Below, in pieces: positions 28,233-37,407 of a stretch of DNA of 64,000 bases. A model generated the notes under the pieces. It was not told the origin of the DNA. It saw nothing but the letters and a program-made list of their open reading frames with translations, and did not search any database. Each line of letters opens with the position of its first letter. The stretch's first letter is position 1. Origin of the DNA: Aequorivita marisscotiae. Lineage in GTDB: Bacteria; Bacteroidota; Bacteroidia; Flavobacteriales; Flavobacteriaceae. The stretch spans positions 2,604,001 through 2,668,000 of the forward strand of contig NZ_CP122379.1 of the NCBI RefSeq assembly GCF_029814825.1, written 5' to 3'. The translations under genes and the position numbers were made by a program.

Positions 28233-29495
28233 TTATGCCAACGATTTAAAATCTTTTCCAGTGGGTAATTCAAATACTTCGAGATCAAAGTAAGGCGTTG
28301 CAGCCAACAAGTGATCAAAAATGTCTGCTTGGATGTGTTCGTAATTTACCCAACGCTTGTCTTTACTAAAACAGTAAATTTCAATAGGCAATCCTTTTTC
28401 GGTAGGTTCCAAATGTCTAACCATCAAAGCCAAATCTTTATTAATAGCGGTATTTTCGTTTAAATATGCATCAATATAATATCTAAACACTCCGAGATTT
28501 GTTTGGTTTCTCCCATTAATTTGCACTTCTTTATTTGCTTCGGTTTGGCGGTTAAACTTATCAATATCTCTTTGTCTATGTTCGATATAAGGTTTTATAA
28601 GTGCAATTTTTTTTAAACGATCCAAATCTTCATCAGATAGAAATTTAATGGAAGTCTGCTTAATATAAATAGCGCGTTTAATTCTTCTTCCACCGCTATC
28701 TTGCATTCCGCGCCAGTTCTGAAAAGAGTCTGCAATTAAGCTATACGTTGGAATGGTTGTAAAAGTGTTGTCCCAATTTTGTACGCGTACGGTAGCGAGG
28801 TTAATTTCGGTTACAAAACCGTCTGCACCAAATTTACTGAAGGTAATCCAGTCGCCAATTCGCACAATATCATTTACTGAAACCTGAATACTGGCTACAA
28901 ATCCGAGGATGGTATCTTTAAAAATCAGTAAAACAACAGCCGAAGCAGCGCCTAAAGTTGCAAGGCTAGTTACTGAATAGCCGGTGAGTAAATTAATTAT
29001 AAAGAATGCGCCTACACCCCAGGCAAAAATCATTAATACCTGTACGTAACTTTCTAAAGGCTTATCGCCGTAGCGTTCGCTTTCTTCCATAAAATTACGG
29101 GTAGTGCGCAATATGCTTCGGAAAATAAGAACGAATAAAACAACGGAGTAAACTTTGGCTACAATTAGTAACAGGCTTATAACCAAAGGCGATTCCATAA
29201 AAATAATAGGTATAAGATACCATACTATAATTAATGGCAAAACGTGCGCTATGTACTTTGGAAAATTACTTTTTATTAGATAATCATCAAAAGTAGAGAT
29301 GGTTTTATTGCTAAATGCTTTAAAAACCTGGATGATTGTTTTCCTAAAAACAATATCAATTATTGAAACGGCCAGCCAAAGTATAATGCAGTTAACCACA
29401 ACATTAATAAAGACCGCCCAACCATAGGTCATGCCTTCATTTACCAGATAATCCTGAAGTAAGCAGCTATAGGCCTGTATGGCTTCGGTATTCAT
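28233..29495 (-). CDS. MscS-family mechanosensitive channel, long YbdG-like form
   Basis: The 420-residue protein has five predicted membrane helices at the N-terminus and the MscS pore-lining and beta-domain region: VTSLATLGAASAVVLLIFKDTILGFVASIQ then VNDIVRIGDWITF. The ~70-residue insertion in the cytoplasmic domain (RQRDIDKFNRQTEANKEVQ region) is typical of the YbdG/MscM branch. It opens on membrane tension during hypo-osmotic shock or acts as a sensor. Its start overlaps the stop of the upstream DUF3817 gene. Two other MscS paralogues lie nearby (30112, 33679). Confidence 0.88.
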   Translation of the reverse strand: MNTEAIQAYSCLLQDYLVNEGMTYGWAVFINVVVNCIILWLAVSIIDIVFRKTIIQVFKAFSNKTISTFDDYLIKSNFPKYIAHVLPLIIVWYLIPIIFMESPLVISLLLIVAKVYSVVLFVLIFRSILRTTRNFMEESERYGDKPLESYVQVLMIFAWGVGAFFIINLLTGYSVTSLATLGAASAVVLLIFKDTILGFVASIQVSVNDIVRIGDWITFSKFGADGFVTEINLATVRVQNWDNTFTTIPTYSLIADSFQNWRGMQDSGGRRIKRAIYIKQTSIKFLSDEDLDRLKKIALIKPYIEHRQRDIDKFNRQTEANKEVQINGRNQTNLGVFRYYIDAYLNENTAINKDLALMVRHLEPTEKGLPIEIYCFSKDKRWVNYEHIQADIFDHLLAATPYFDLEVFELPTGKDFKSLA

Positions 29496-29773
29496 TATAA
29501 ATATTTACGTTCTACATAAAAAGGTCCAAATGGCAATACGGAGCACATAACTACAATAAATAAATCTGTAAGAGACCACTTTAATTTTTTATACATATAA
29601 AAGGCGCCGGCTACATAAATTACAAATAGCACCCCGTGGGCCATACCCACAATTTGAACCATTTGAGGCAAGTGCCAAATATATTTTAACGGCATTGCAA
29701 TGCCTAAAAGTACTAGAAATGAAATAGCTTCTAGAGTGCTAATTAATCGGAAGGATTTTACTGATAATATCAC
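29495..29773 (-). CDS. DUF3817 small membrane protein
   Basis: The 92-residue protein has about three membrane helices and the DUF3817 pattern RLISTLEAISFLVLLGIAMPLKY, then AHGVLFVIYV and LPFGPFYVERKYL near the C-terminus. The family has no assigned function; several members lie next to transporters. Here it overlaps the MscS gene by the shared base at 29495 (ATG/TAA), so the two are translationally coupled. Confidence 0.85.
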   Translation of the reverse strand: MILSVKSFRLISTLEAISFLVLLGIAMPLKYIWHLPQMVQIVGMAHGVLFVIYVAGAFYMYKKLKWSLTDLFIVVMCSVLPFGPFYVERKYL

Positions 29774-29851
29774 TGTGAATAATTTTTTTGCAAAGATACA
29801 AGTTGCAAATAGACCCGCTACATTTTTAGGTTAATTTATAGATTATAATCA

Positions 29852-30061
29852 TTGTTGTCCGATAAAAGTAATGACTAACTCTGGAAAACCCCATATTATA
29901 TGTAGTCCCTACGGGACTAGGAATTGACGGGGCTCTATTTTTTTACCCATATTTAATACCTAACGGCATACTGCTCCAGCTGGGCAAAATATTGGTAATC
30001 AAGAGATCGCACCTAAATTAATGTCCCGTAGGGGAAAAACATGATTTTTAATCGGACAATA
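29852..30061. repeat. Inverted-repeat element (possible MITE/REP) in a 338-base gap
   Basis: The gap 29774-30111 holds no gene. TTGTCCGAT plus AAAA at about 29855-29867 is repeated inverted at about 30045-30060 (TTTTTAATCGGACAA). Inside are two hairpins with complementary loops: TAGTCCC-TAC-GGGACTA at 29903-29919 and TCCC-GTA-GGGGA at 30024-30034. A third near-palindrome reads TGC-T-CCAGCTGG-GCA near 29971-29985. About 205 bp with ends and internal palindromes fits a non-autonomous mobile element or a REP-like repeat. Copy number cannot be seen here. Confidence 0.5.
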
Positions 30062-30111
30062 CTGGTTTATAATATTATAATTAGAATTACTATCTTTAAA
30101 AGAAAATATAC

Positions 30112-31035
30112 ATGCATCTACTGCTACAAACGCCTACGGAAACAATTCACAGATCACTATTAAATTATTACGATGAGTTTTTGAAAATTCTTCCGCGAAT
30201 AGCATTGGGAGTCTTAGTGATAATCTTGGGAATTTTACTGGCCCAACTGCTTACCAATTTTTACAAAAGACGGTTTCAACAAAAATCTGAAGATCCGTTA
30301 ATGTCTAAGTTTTTGGCTCAAGCGGTTAAAATTGTTTTAATAATAATTACAATAATGCTGGCCTTAAAGGTTGCTGGCTTAGATGGCATAGCCACCGGCT
30401 TATTAACTGCAGTTGGAGGAGGCGCAATTATTTTGGGATTTGCCTTTCAGGATATTGGAAAGAACTTTTTAGCGGGAATTATTCTGGCTTTTAATAGACC
30501 GTTTAACATTAACGATACGATTAAGGTAGACAACATTTTCGGAAAGGTGAAAGAATTGAGTTTTAGATATTCGCATATTAAAACTTTTGACGGTCGCGAT
30601 ATTTATATCCCCAATAGCGATGTACTCACAAAACCTGTTGAAAATTATACCGCTGATGGGTTTTATAGAGTAGATTTTACGGTAGGCATAGGATATGAAG
30701 ATAATATTGAGGCAGCAAAAAAAGTAATACAAGATATTCTGGATGCCAACGATGAACTAATGCGCGACGAGTTCCACGAAAATTTTGTGATAGAAGACGA
30801 GTTGGCAGCAAGTACGGTTAACCTGAAAGTTTTCTTTTGGGTAAACACATTGGACTATCGCAGAGCCTCACGGGTTTTGCGAGGTTTGATTATTAGGGAG
30901 GTTAAAGAAGCATTATTTAAGCAAGGTTTTAATTTACCTGCAGATATTAAAGAGCTTAAAATTTATGGAACAGAGGATGCAATTCCTATAAAATTTAGAA
31001 ATAACCCCGAAATTTCGTACGAAGATAAAAAGTAA
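30112..31035 (+). CDS. MscS-family small-conductance mechanosensitive channel
   Basis: The 307-residue protein has three N-terminal membrane helices, the glycine/alanine-rich pore helix (GIATGLLTAVGGGAIILGFAFQDIGKNFLAGI) and the beta domain with a NINDTIKVDNIFGKV segment, all in the standard MscS order. The length is near E. coli MscS (286). It protects cells in osmotic downshift. A -7-like TATCTTTA lies at 30091-30098, 14 bases upstream of the ATG. It faces away from the DUF3817-MscS pair across the repeat element. Confidence 0.92.
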   Translation: MHLLLQTPTETIHRSLLNYYDEFLKILPRIALGVLVIILGILLAQLLTNFYKRRFQQKSEDPLMSKFLAQAVKIVLIIITIMLALKVAGLDGIATGLLTAVGGGAIILGFAFQDIGKNFLAGIILAFNRPFNINDTIKVDNIFGKVKELSFRYSHIKTFDGRDIYIPNSDVLTKPVENYTADGFYRVDFTVGIGYEDNIEAAKKVIQDILDANDELMRDEFHENFVIEDELAASTVNLKVFFWVNTLDYRRASRVLRGLIIREVKEALFKQGFNLPADIKELKIYGTEDAIPIKFRNNPEISYEDKK

Positions 31036-31083
31036 GCCGTATATAAATTTTAAAATGAGATTATAGTTACTAATTTGGTAAAA

Positions 31084-31701
31084 CTATTGTTCGCAGGGCA
31101 ACGGTGTATTCAACGTTTTGTAGCTCCAGTTTTTCTGATAACTAAAGTGCCACCATTCGGTGCGAATGGTATTAAAACCAAACTGGCGCATTCCTTCAAA
31201 AAGCAACTTTCGATTGGTTAATATCTCTTTTGAAAAATTGTAATTATCAATATGAGCCTCTTTTCCAAAGTAATCGTAATCGCTGCCCATTTCTACATAA
31301 CACCCGTCTAGGGTTTCCAAAGTAATATCTATAGCCGCTCCTTTATTATGCACAGAGCCATTGCCGTACGGATTGCCCACATAGGTTGCGCGAGGTACTT
31401 TTGCCCACATTTTTTTCTGCACATCTAACGGTCTGTAACAATCGTATATTTTTATACGGTATCCCTTTTCACAAAAGTATTGATTGGCTTGTAGTAAAGC
31501 TTCGGCTACTTCAGGACGAAGTAAACATTCAGCACAATCGTAAAGCGTTTCACCTATAAAATTATTTGGGGTTGCATACCGAATTTCATAGTTAAACTCT
31601 GTTGAAAGATCTTTTAAATTCACCAATGTATCTTGCGAAGTAACTTCGGAAGCCAAACTTAGGAATAGTAAAGTAACAAAGCGTAATAAGGGTAAATTCA
31701 T
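31084..31701 (-). CDS. VanX-type D-Ala-D-Ala dipeptidase, exported
   Basis: The 205-residue protein has a signal peptide (about residues 1-22) and a zinc dipeptidase domain of the VanX/DdpX family. Ligand residues are H118 and D125 in SVHNKGAAIDI, and H185 in TEWWHFSY; E182 of the same motif is the catalytic base. R90 of DCYRP is the conserved transition-state arginine. It cleaves D-Ala-D-Ala released from peptidoglycan. The signal peptide makes a periplasmic recycling role more likely than vancomycin resistance. No vanH/vanA partners are seen. Confidence 0.9.
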   Translation of the reverse strand: MNLPLLRFVTLLFLSLASEVTSQDTLVNLKDLSTEFNYEIRYATPNNFIGETLYDCAECLLRPEVAEALLQANQYFCEKGYRIKIYDCYRPLDVQKKMWAKVPRATYVGNPYGNGSVHNKGAAIDITLETLDGCYVEMGSDYDYFGKEAHIDNYNFSKEILTNRKLLFEGMRQFGFNTIRTEWWHFSYQKNWSYKTLNTPLPCEQ

Positions 31702-31747
31702 ATGTCAAATTTAAGTAGAATTTAATAACATTCGCAATCGCTATTTG

Positions 31748-31755
31748 TAACTTTG
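31748..31755 (+). promoter_or_regulatory. -7 element (TAACTTTG) of the SDR gene
   Basis: The octamer matches TAnnTTTG exactly and lies 16 bases before the ATG at 31772. No clear -33 TTG is seen upstream. Confidence 0.5.
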
Positions 31756-31771
31756 AAAAAAACGAAAATAT

Positions 31772-32497
31772 ATGAATGATTTAGGAAAAAAATCCGCGCT
31801 TATTACAGGCGGTACAAAAGGAATAGGATTCGGAATTGCAGAAGCGCTATTAAAAGAAGGCGTAAATGTTGCCATAACGGGAAGAAATATAAAAACAGCC
31901 GAAGCAGCTGCAAAACAATTAAATGCCGACGGAAACGATAGGGCACAAGCAATAGGATTGGAGGCCGATGTGCGTAATTTTGAAAGTCAACAAAATGCGG
32001 TAGAACAAACCATTGCAAAATTTGGAAGTGTTGATATTGTAATTGCAAACGCAGGTCTTGGACACTTTGGTTCGGTAGAAGAACTTACTATTGAACAGTG
32101 GCAGGAAACAATTGATACAAATCTTACAGGTCCGTTTTATTCTTTAAAAGCGAGTGTGGAGCAGTTAAAAAAATCTAAAGGATATTTTATTAGTATTTCC
32201 AGTTTGGCCGGAACTAATTTTTTTAAGGGCGGGAGTGCATATAATGCCAGTAAATTTGGATTAACCGGTTTTACACAAGCTGCAATGTTGGATTTACGAG
32301 ATCATGGAGTAAAGGTTAGTACTATTATGCCTGGTTCGGTTTCAACACATTTTGCGGGAAATGAACCTGATGCCAAAGATGCGTGGAAAATTCAAAAGGA
32401 AGATATAGGTAAACTAGTAGTAGATTTGCTTAAAATGAACGAACGTACCTTGCCAAGTAAGATTGAAGTGCGACCTACCATGCCACCTTCAAAATAA
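31772..32497 (+). CDS. Short-chain dehydrogenase/reductase
   Basis: The 241-residue classical SDR has the cofactor motif TGGTKGIGFG (12-21), the structural NAG (93-95), the active-site serine in SISSLAG (141-147) and the catalytic Y157-x-x-x-K161 in YNASK. GR at 37-38 after strand 2 suggests NADP(H) preference, as in FabG-like 3-oxoacyl reductases, but the substrate is unknown. The gene stands alone, with a strong terminator 23 bases downstream. Confidence 0.92.
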   Translation: MNDLGKKSALITGGTKGIGFGIAEALLKEGVNVAITGRNIKTAEAAAKQLNADGNDRAQAIGLEADVRNFESQQNAVEQTIAKFGSVDIVIANAGLGHFGSVEELTIEQWQETIDTNLTGPFYSLKASVEQLKKSKGYFISISSLAGTNFFKGGSAYNASKFGLTGFTQAAMLDLRDHGVKVSTIMPGSVSTHFAGNEPDAKDAWKIQKEDIGKLVVDLLKMNERTLPSKIEVRPTMPPSK

Positions 32498-32520
32498 ATA
32501 CTTTAACCGATCCATATTAA

Positions 32521-32554
32521 AAAGGCGGCTCATTTTATTAAATGAGCCGCCTTT
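32521..32554. terminator. Strong bidirectional terminator
   Basis: A perfect 15-bp stem, 32521-32535 with 32540-32554, has a four-base loop (TATT) and GC-rich centre GGCGGCTC/GAGCCGCC with A/T flanks on both sides. It lies between the convergent SDR and OmpA-family genes and can serve both. Confidence 0.85.
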
Positions 32555-32578
32555 ACTTTAAATGTTTACTTGCTATTT

Positions 32579-33421
32579 TTAATTGGCTGCAAGTAGGGCC
32601 AGAAATTTATCCAGATTCGGCAGAATTACAATACGGGTTCTTCTGTTTTTAGCACGCCCTTCTTTGGTATCATTTTCAGTTAATGGGTGAAAACTACTTC
32701 TACCTGCTGCTATGAGCTTTTCGGGTGCGACACCATATTTATCCTGCAACGTTCTAATTACGGCTGTGGAGCGTTCTACACTCAATTCCCAGTTGTCTTT
32801 AATGTAGGCGCCAGGTTTTACTGTTTGGCTATCTGTATGACCTTCAACCATAACTTCTAGTGCGGGTTCGCTGTTAATTACATTTGCAAGTCGCTCTAAT
32901 AATGGATTTGCCTTCGGATTTACGCGCGCACTTCCAGAATTAAATAAAAGCTTATCTGAAATGGTAATCATAACCACGGTTTCATCTATATCAATCTTAA
33001 TATCGTCATCTTCACCTTGACCAGCGAGGCTATTGTCTAGGTTTTTTTTAAGATTGTAAGAAACTATAAGATTCATAGAGTCTTTTAAAGTTTTTGCTTG
33101 CGCCAATTCTTGCTGATCTACATTTGCAAGCGCCTGCTTCATTTTTTCTTTATCGTTCTCCGAAATAACAACACCTTCCACTTGCTGTAAACGGCTGTTG
33201 TTAGAAGTTGTTAACGACTGGATTTTTGCGTTGTAATTAGAAACGCGTTCTTCAATTTTTGCGTATTTCGCTTCAATCTCTTCTTTTTCAAGTTGGGTTT
33301 TAGCTAATGTAGAGCGGGTATCATTATACTGGTTTTCCAGTTCTACATACTTTTTTTTCGATACACAGGAGGTTGCCAAAAGCGTTCCTGCTATCATGGT
33401 TAGTGCAATAACTTTTTTCAT
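32579..33421 (-). CDS. OmpA-family lipoprotein
   Basis: The 280-residue protein has a lipoprotein signal with lipobox LATSC (C19), a coiled-coil-like region (about 22-70), a linker, and a C-terminal OmpA/MotB peptidoglycan-binding domain. The signature VEGHTDSQTVKPG... NWELSVERS... and AAGRSSFHPLTENDTKEGRAKNRRTRI are complete, including the diaminopimelate-binding Asp and Arg. It is anchored in the outer membrane and binds the cell wall, stabilising the envelope. It is alone in its transcription unit, with a small membrane ORF downstream of its start region on the same strand. Confidence 0.93.
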   Translation of the reverse strand: MKKVIALTMIAGTLLATSCVSKKKYVELENQYNDTRSTLAKTQLEKEEIEAKYAKIEERVSNYNAKIQSLTTSNNSRLQQVEGVVISENDKEKMKQALANVDQQELAQAKTLKDSMNLIVSYNLKKNLDNSLAGQGEDDDIKIDIDETVVMITISDKLLFNSGSARVNPKANPLLERLANVINSEPALEVMVEGHTDSQTVKPGAYIKDNWELSVERSTAVIRTLQDKYGVAPEKLIAAGRSSFHPLTENDTKEGRAKNRRTRIVILPNLDKFLALLAAN

Positions 33422-33511
33422 AATACTAAGTTTTTTAGGTTTATGCTATCTATAACTCGTTGAAGCACCAAAAAATTAGTTAACGGATGCTATTGTTTTG
33501 TTAAAATAATT

Positions 33512-33652
33512 TTAGCTGAACCATTCAAAAACATAGCCCAATACCACATATAAAATAATAAAGACCACAATAGTACCGATACAGCCGCATTTTCCGCCAC
33601 CAATTTTTTTGGCACCCCATCCGGCTAATAAAATTCGAAGTATTTTTTTCAT
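33512..33652 (-). CDS. 46-residue small membrane protein
   Basis: A 46-codon ORF, MKKILRILLAGWG... ending EWFS, lies between the OmpA gene and the MscS gene. It has a Lys/Gly/Cys-rich centre (GGGKCGCIG) followed by a strongly hydrophobic segment of about 18 residues, so it is probably an inner-membrane protein. The motif order (basic start, glycine-cysteine turn, one helix) is unlike random translation. I do not recognise the family. It is 26 bases downstream of the MscS stop and 90 bases upstream of the ompA start. Confidence 0.6.
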   Translation of the reverse strand: MKKILRILLAGWGAKKIGGGKCGCIGTIVVFIILYVVLGYVFEWFS

Positions 33653-33678
33653 ATTTAATTTAAGGTTGATTAAAGAAT

Positions 33679-34605
33679 TTATTCATTTTCTTCGGAGGTT
33701 CCATCCTGTTTTGACTGCTCTTGTTGCGGTTCCATTCGCAATTTATTTTTTCCGAAGTCTAATGTTCTTATTGGGAATGGAATATTAATTCCTGCTTGAT
33801 CAAAGTTTTTCTTAATAAGCTTTATTGCTTTGTGTTGTGCTTCGTATTTAGGTTTTGGTTTTTGGCAGGTAATCCAAAAGCGCACCATAAAATTAATAGA
33901 GCTATCGCCAAATTCGGTAAAGAAAAATTCAACGCCTTCATTTTCGCGTTGTTCAAAATTTTCAGAAATTATTTTTACGACTAAATCTTCTACTTTTTGT
34001 AGGTCGTCCTCGTAACCCACGCCGCAACTAACAGATATTCTTGCCCGCTCTGTCCACGAATAATTGGTAAATGGGTTTTCGGCAAAAATTTTATTCGGTA
34101 CAATAACGTAATCGTTATCTGGTTGTCGGAGCGTTACATTGCGCAGATCAATTTCCTCTACATACCCTATATTGCCTTGGGCATCGATAAAATCGCCAAT
34201 TCGAACTTTGGGCTGAAATGAAAGCATAAAACCTGAAACTGTATTGCCTAATGTGCCTTGTAAAGCAAACCCGATAGCCAGCCCCATAACACCTGCACCG
34301 GCTAGTACCGAAGTTAACACCTTATCTAATTGCATTACTCCAAGAGCAATAAAGAAACCAATCAATAATACAATGGCGTAAATTAATTTTGACAGTACCT
34401 GTTTTATTGAATCGTCGCTAACTTTTTTGAAAAGCACCCGATATGAAAACTTTTTTATTCCTTTCGCAATGAAATAACTGATTACCATTATTACAATTGC
34501 CAAGGCGAAATTTGGCAATTTTAAAATAATGGCGTCTAGCCATCCATCAAGTTTGTCCCATAATGCTGTAATTGAATCGTGTACTGAAAATTTTTGACCT
34601 TCCAT
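33679..34605 (-). CDS. MscS-family mechanosensitive channel
   Basis: The 308-residue protein has the small MscS layout. Three helices precede the pore helix VLAGAGVMGLAIGFALQGTLGNTVSGFMLSFQ; then come KVRIGDFIDAQGNIGYVEEI (beta domain) and an alpha/beta C-terminal domain. The C-terminus is acidic and Gln/Glu-rich. It is a third MscS paralogue in this region. It follows the second SLC13 permease by 9 bases on the same strand, so they probably form one operon. Confidence 0.92.
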   Translation of the reverse strand: MEGQKFSVHDSITALWDKLDGWLDAIILKLPNFALAIVIMVISYFIAKGIKKFSYRVLFKKVSDDSIKQVLSKLIYAIVLLIGFFIALGVMQLDKVLTSVLAGAGVMGLAIGFALQGTLGNTVSGFMLSFQPKVRIGDFIDAQGNIGYVEEIDLRNVTLRQPDNDYVIVPNKIFAENPFTNYSWTERARISVSCGVGYEDDLQKVEDLVVKIISENFEQRENEGVEFFFTEFGDSSINFMVRFWITCQKPKPKYEAQHKAIKLIKKNFDQAGINIPFPIRTLDFGKNKLRMEPQQEQSKQDGTSEENE

Positions 34606-34614
34606 ATAATTGTA

Positions 34615-36435
34615 TTAAAATAAAGTTGAAAGCATAAATGTACCTAAAACCCATAAAATGAGTGAAAGTATGCCTCCGATTAAAAAAAAGTGTTTGAATT
34701 TGTAAAACCCCATACCATAAATTAAGGTATTGGTTTGATAGCCCATTGGGGTAAAGAAACTAAAGTTTGCTCCAAATAATACTGCCAGTATAAAAGGTTT
34801 CATAGAGAGATCTAGCCCAACGGCAATGGCTATGGCTATTGGGGTCATAATAATAGCGGTAGCGTTGTTGCTAACTACGCTGCTCAACACCATGGTTATT
34901 AAAAAGATTAAACCTATAACAATTAAATTAGATTGCCCGCTGAGTATTTCGAGTAGCTGGTCTGAAATCCAATGGTCTGCGCCAGTATTGTTCATAGCTA
35001 TTCCCAAAGGAATCATCCCGGCCAGTAAAAAAATTACTTGCCAATTTATGCGATGATATACATCGTTTAGATTTAAGCAGCGCGTAAGTAATAACAGCGA
35101 AACGCCTGTAATGGCACTAATAAGGATGCTAAGAATACCGCTAGCCGCCAAACCTATTACCAATAATAAAATAACAGACGATATAGCTCTCTTTTTGCTA
35201 TTTACAGATTGTGATTTGTGTTCCCTTAAAATAGCTACATTTTCTAAATCGTTAAGCTGGTTTATTTCGTCGGAGGGTATTTCAACTAGTAACCTATCGC
35301 CTGGTTTTAATGTAATTTGATCCATATTTCTACGAACGAGACGTTCCTCGGTATTCCGAAAATTCTTTCGTTTTTTTATTGCAATGGGCAAAGCATTGTG
35401 AAAAGTTTGCTTGCGCAATTGTTTTAATGATTTGCCTATAAATATTGATCCCGGCAGAATTAATAACTCTACAAAACCATAATTTTCAGAATTTTTTGTT
35501 GTACTAGCATCTTCATCAGTAAAAGATTCATTTTTCTTGGAATCGTCCTTGTTTTTATGCACGCTTATACCTTGGGCGTCGTTTAGTTTAGAAAGATTTT
35601 CAATATCGCACATTAACAGCAGTTTATCTTTTTCTTTTAAAGTAATGTACTTTCCAGGCGCATTGGTAATTTGCTTGTTCCGGGTGAGTTTGAGAATGGA
35701 AATTTCTGGATTGTTATACAGAAATGTGTCTTCTATATGCTTGTCTATTAAGTTTGAATTTTCGTTTATCACCACTGTAGTAACAAAGCTTTCCAGATCG
35801 TAAGCATCGTGTAAATTTTCTTTCGAATCTTTTGGGAGCCACCGTGAAGCGATTGTTATTACAAAAATACCAACCACTAAAAAAATGGCGCCGAATAATG
35901 AAAATTCAAAGAAGCTAAAACGTTCGGCGCCTAAATCGCGCGCTACAGAATTTACAATTAAATTTGTTGAAGTTCCCATTAACGTACAGCTACCGCCCAA
36001 AATTCCCGCAAAAGAAATGGGTAAAAGCAATTTTGCTTGTGGTAGGTTAAAACGTTTGGACAATTCCGAAATAATCTTAATAAATACGATTACTACGGCC
36101 GTAGTATTTATAAATGCCGAAATGCCACCTGTAATAAGCATGAGCACAGGTAGTAATAAAAAAAGCGGTAAGACGTGCAGGTTTTTTAAAAAGCGCGCTA
36201 GAGAAGCAATTACCCCATTATCTTCCAATGCCAATGCTATAATCATTAAAGAAAGTACGGTAATTGTAGCAGAATTTGAAAATCCGGAAATAGCTTCCTC
36301 AGGTTTTACAAGACCAGTTAATGCAAGGGCGGCAATAAGAAGCATTGCAATTTTATCTACTGAAAAAACTTCAAATGCAAATAGAACAATGGTAACTAAC
36401 AGAATAGAAAAAACGAGTATTATTTCTGGCGTCAT
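34615..36435 (-). CDS. SLC13/DASS-type permease with internal TrkA-C domains
   Basis: The 606-residue protein has the same layout as the paralogue at 4784. Two helix blocks (about 1-200 and 415-606) flank a cytoplasmic region with two TrkA-C modules (about 215-395, with a low-complexity charged insert KNKDDSKKNESFTDED). The substrate-site motifs INTTAVVIVFIKIISE, LGGSCTLMGTSTNLIVN and VVSNNATAIIMTPIAIA are present. Substrate is unknown (sulfate or carboxylates are typical). It heads a probable operon with the MscS gene at 33679. Confidence 0.88.
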   Translation of the reverse strand: MTPEIILVFSILLVTIVLFAFEVFSVDKIAMLLIAALALTGLVKPEEAISGFSNSATITVLSLMIIALALEDNGVIASLARFLKNLHVLPLFLLLPVLMLITGGISAFINTTAVVIVFIKIISELSKRFNLPQAKLLLPISFAGILGGSCTLMGTSTNLIVNSVARDLGAERFSFFEFSLFGAIFLVVGIFVITIASRWLPKDSKENLHDAYDLESFVTTVVINENSNLIDKHIEDTFLYNNPEISILKLTRNKQITNAPGKYITLKEKDKLLLMCDIENLSKLNDAQGISVHKNKDDSKKNESFTDEDASTTKNSENYGFVELLILPGSIFIGKSLKQLRKQTFHNALPIAIKKRKNFRNTEERLVRRNMDQITLKPGDRLLVEIPSDEINQLNDLENVAILREHKSQSVNSKKRAISSVILLLVIGLAASGILSILISAITGVSLLLLTRCLNLNDVYHRINWQVIFLLAGMIPLGIAMNNTGADHWISDQLLEILSGQSNLIVIGLIFLITMVLSSVVSNNATAIIMTPIAIAIAVGLDLSMKPFILAVLFGANFSFFTPMGYQTNTLIYGMGFYKFKHFFLIGGILSLILWVLGTFMLSTLF

Positions 36436-36530
36436 TTGGTTGAAAGGTTAGCTTTATAAAGATAACCGCAGAAATAATACTCGTTCCTAAGAAATTCATA
36501 AAATATTGAAAAGATCAATATTTTAACATT

Positions 36531-37397
36531 TTAGCCAAGATATTTTTTAAGGATGTGGCTTTTTGATGTTTGTCGTAATCTTCTAATAGCCTTTTCGCGA
36601 ATTTGGCGTACACGCTCTCGGCTTAAATCAAAAGTGTCTCCAATTTCCTGAAGCGTCATTGGCGGTTGGCCGCAAAGTCCAAAATTTAATTTTACCACAT
36701 CGGCCTCGCGTGGAGCTAGTGTATCTAAAGCTCGGTTAATTTCAATGCGAAGCGATTCGTGCATCAAATCCTTATCAGGATTTGGACTTTCGCCAGAACT
36801 AAGCACATCGTAGAGGTTATTGTCGTTCTCACCCTCTTGGAATGGCGCGTCCATCGATAAACTTCGAGTTGAATTTTTAAGCGAACTTTTTACTTTAGAT
36901 TCACTAAAATCGAGCTCTTTGGCAATTTCGGCTGCCGTGGGTACACGTTGAAATTTTTGTTCAAGATGAATGGATGCTTTTTTTATTTTATTTATATCGC
37001 CAATTTTGTTTAAAGGCAAACGCACCACACGCGATTGTTCGGCGATGGCTTGTAAAATGGCTTGGCGAATCCACCACACTGCATAGGAAATAAACTTAAA
37101 GCCTCGTGTTTCATCAAATCTTTTGGCGGCTTTTACCAAGCCTACATTTCCTTCGTTGATTAAATCGGGGAGGCTCAATCCCTGATTTTGATATTGTTTT
37201 GCCACGGAAATCACAAATCTTAAATTTGCTCTGCTTAGCTTGTTCAGCGCTGCCTGATCTCCTTCACGAATGCGTTGAGCCAACTCAACTTCCTCTTCAG
37301 CAGTTATTAAATCTATTTTACTAACATCCTGTAAATAACTGTTTAATGATTTTGTTTCGCGGTTGGTTACTTGCTTCGTGATCTTAAGTTGTCTCAT
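36531..37397 (-). CDS. rpoD: Primary sigma-70 factor (RpoD/SigA), short form
   Basis: The 288-residue protein is the housekeeping sigma factor of this phylum, lacking region 1.1. Region 1.2 ([20 protein letters not shown]), region 2 ([30 protein letters not shown] and [17 protein letters not shown]), region 3, and the region 4 helix-turn-helix ([27 protein letters not shown]) are all intact. It directs RNA polymerase to -7 TAnnTTTG promoters. Unusually for this phylum, a good Shine-Dalgarno, AGGAG at 37407-37403, lies five bases before the ATG. The gene is monocistronic. Confidence 0.95.
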   Translation of the reverse strand: MRQLKITKQVTNRETKSLNSYLQDVSKIDLITAEEEVELAQRIREGDQAALNKLSRANLRFVISVAKQYQNQGLSLPDLINEGNVGLVKAAKRFDETRGFKFISYAVWWIRQAILQAIAEQSRVVRLPLNKIGDINKIKKASIHLEQKFQRVPTAAEIAKELDFSESKVKSSLKNSTRSLSMDAPFQEGENDNNLYDVLSSGESPNPDKDLMHESLRIEINRALDTLAPREADVVKLNFGLCGQPPMTLQEIGDTFDLSRERVRQIREKAIRRLRQTSKSHILKKYLG

Positions 37398-37402
37398 ATA
37401 TT

Positions 37403-37407
37403 CTCCT
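37403..37407 (-). promoter_or_regulatory. Unusual strong Shine-Dalgarno of rpoD
   Basis: On the minus strand AGGAG precedes the rpoD ATG with a 5-base spacer. Most genes in this window lack a Shine-Dalgarno, as is usual in Bacteroidota, so its presence here is selective and may point to translational control. Confidence 0.6.

Noticed and set aside
31706..31713. -7-like octamer (TAAATTTG) before the VanX-like gene
   Set aside because: It ends only four bases before the ATG, so transcription would start within the codon; leaderless start is possible but unproven.
35885..36451. 188-residue plus-strand ORF antisense to the second SLC13 gene
   Set aside because: Overlaps conserved membrane motifs of the permease; composition reflects the antisense of hydrophobic codons.
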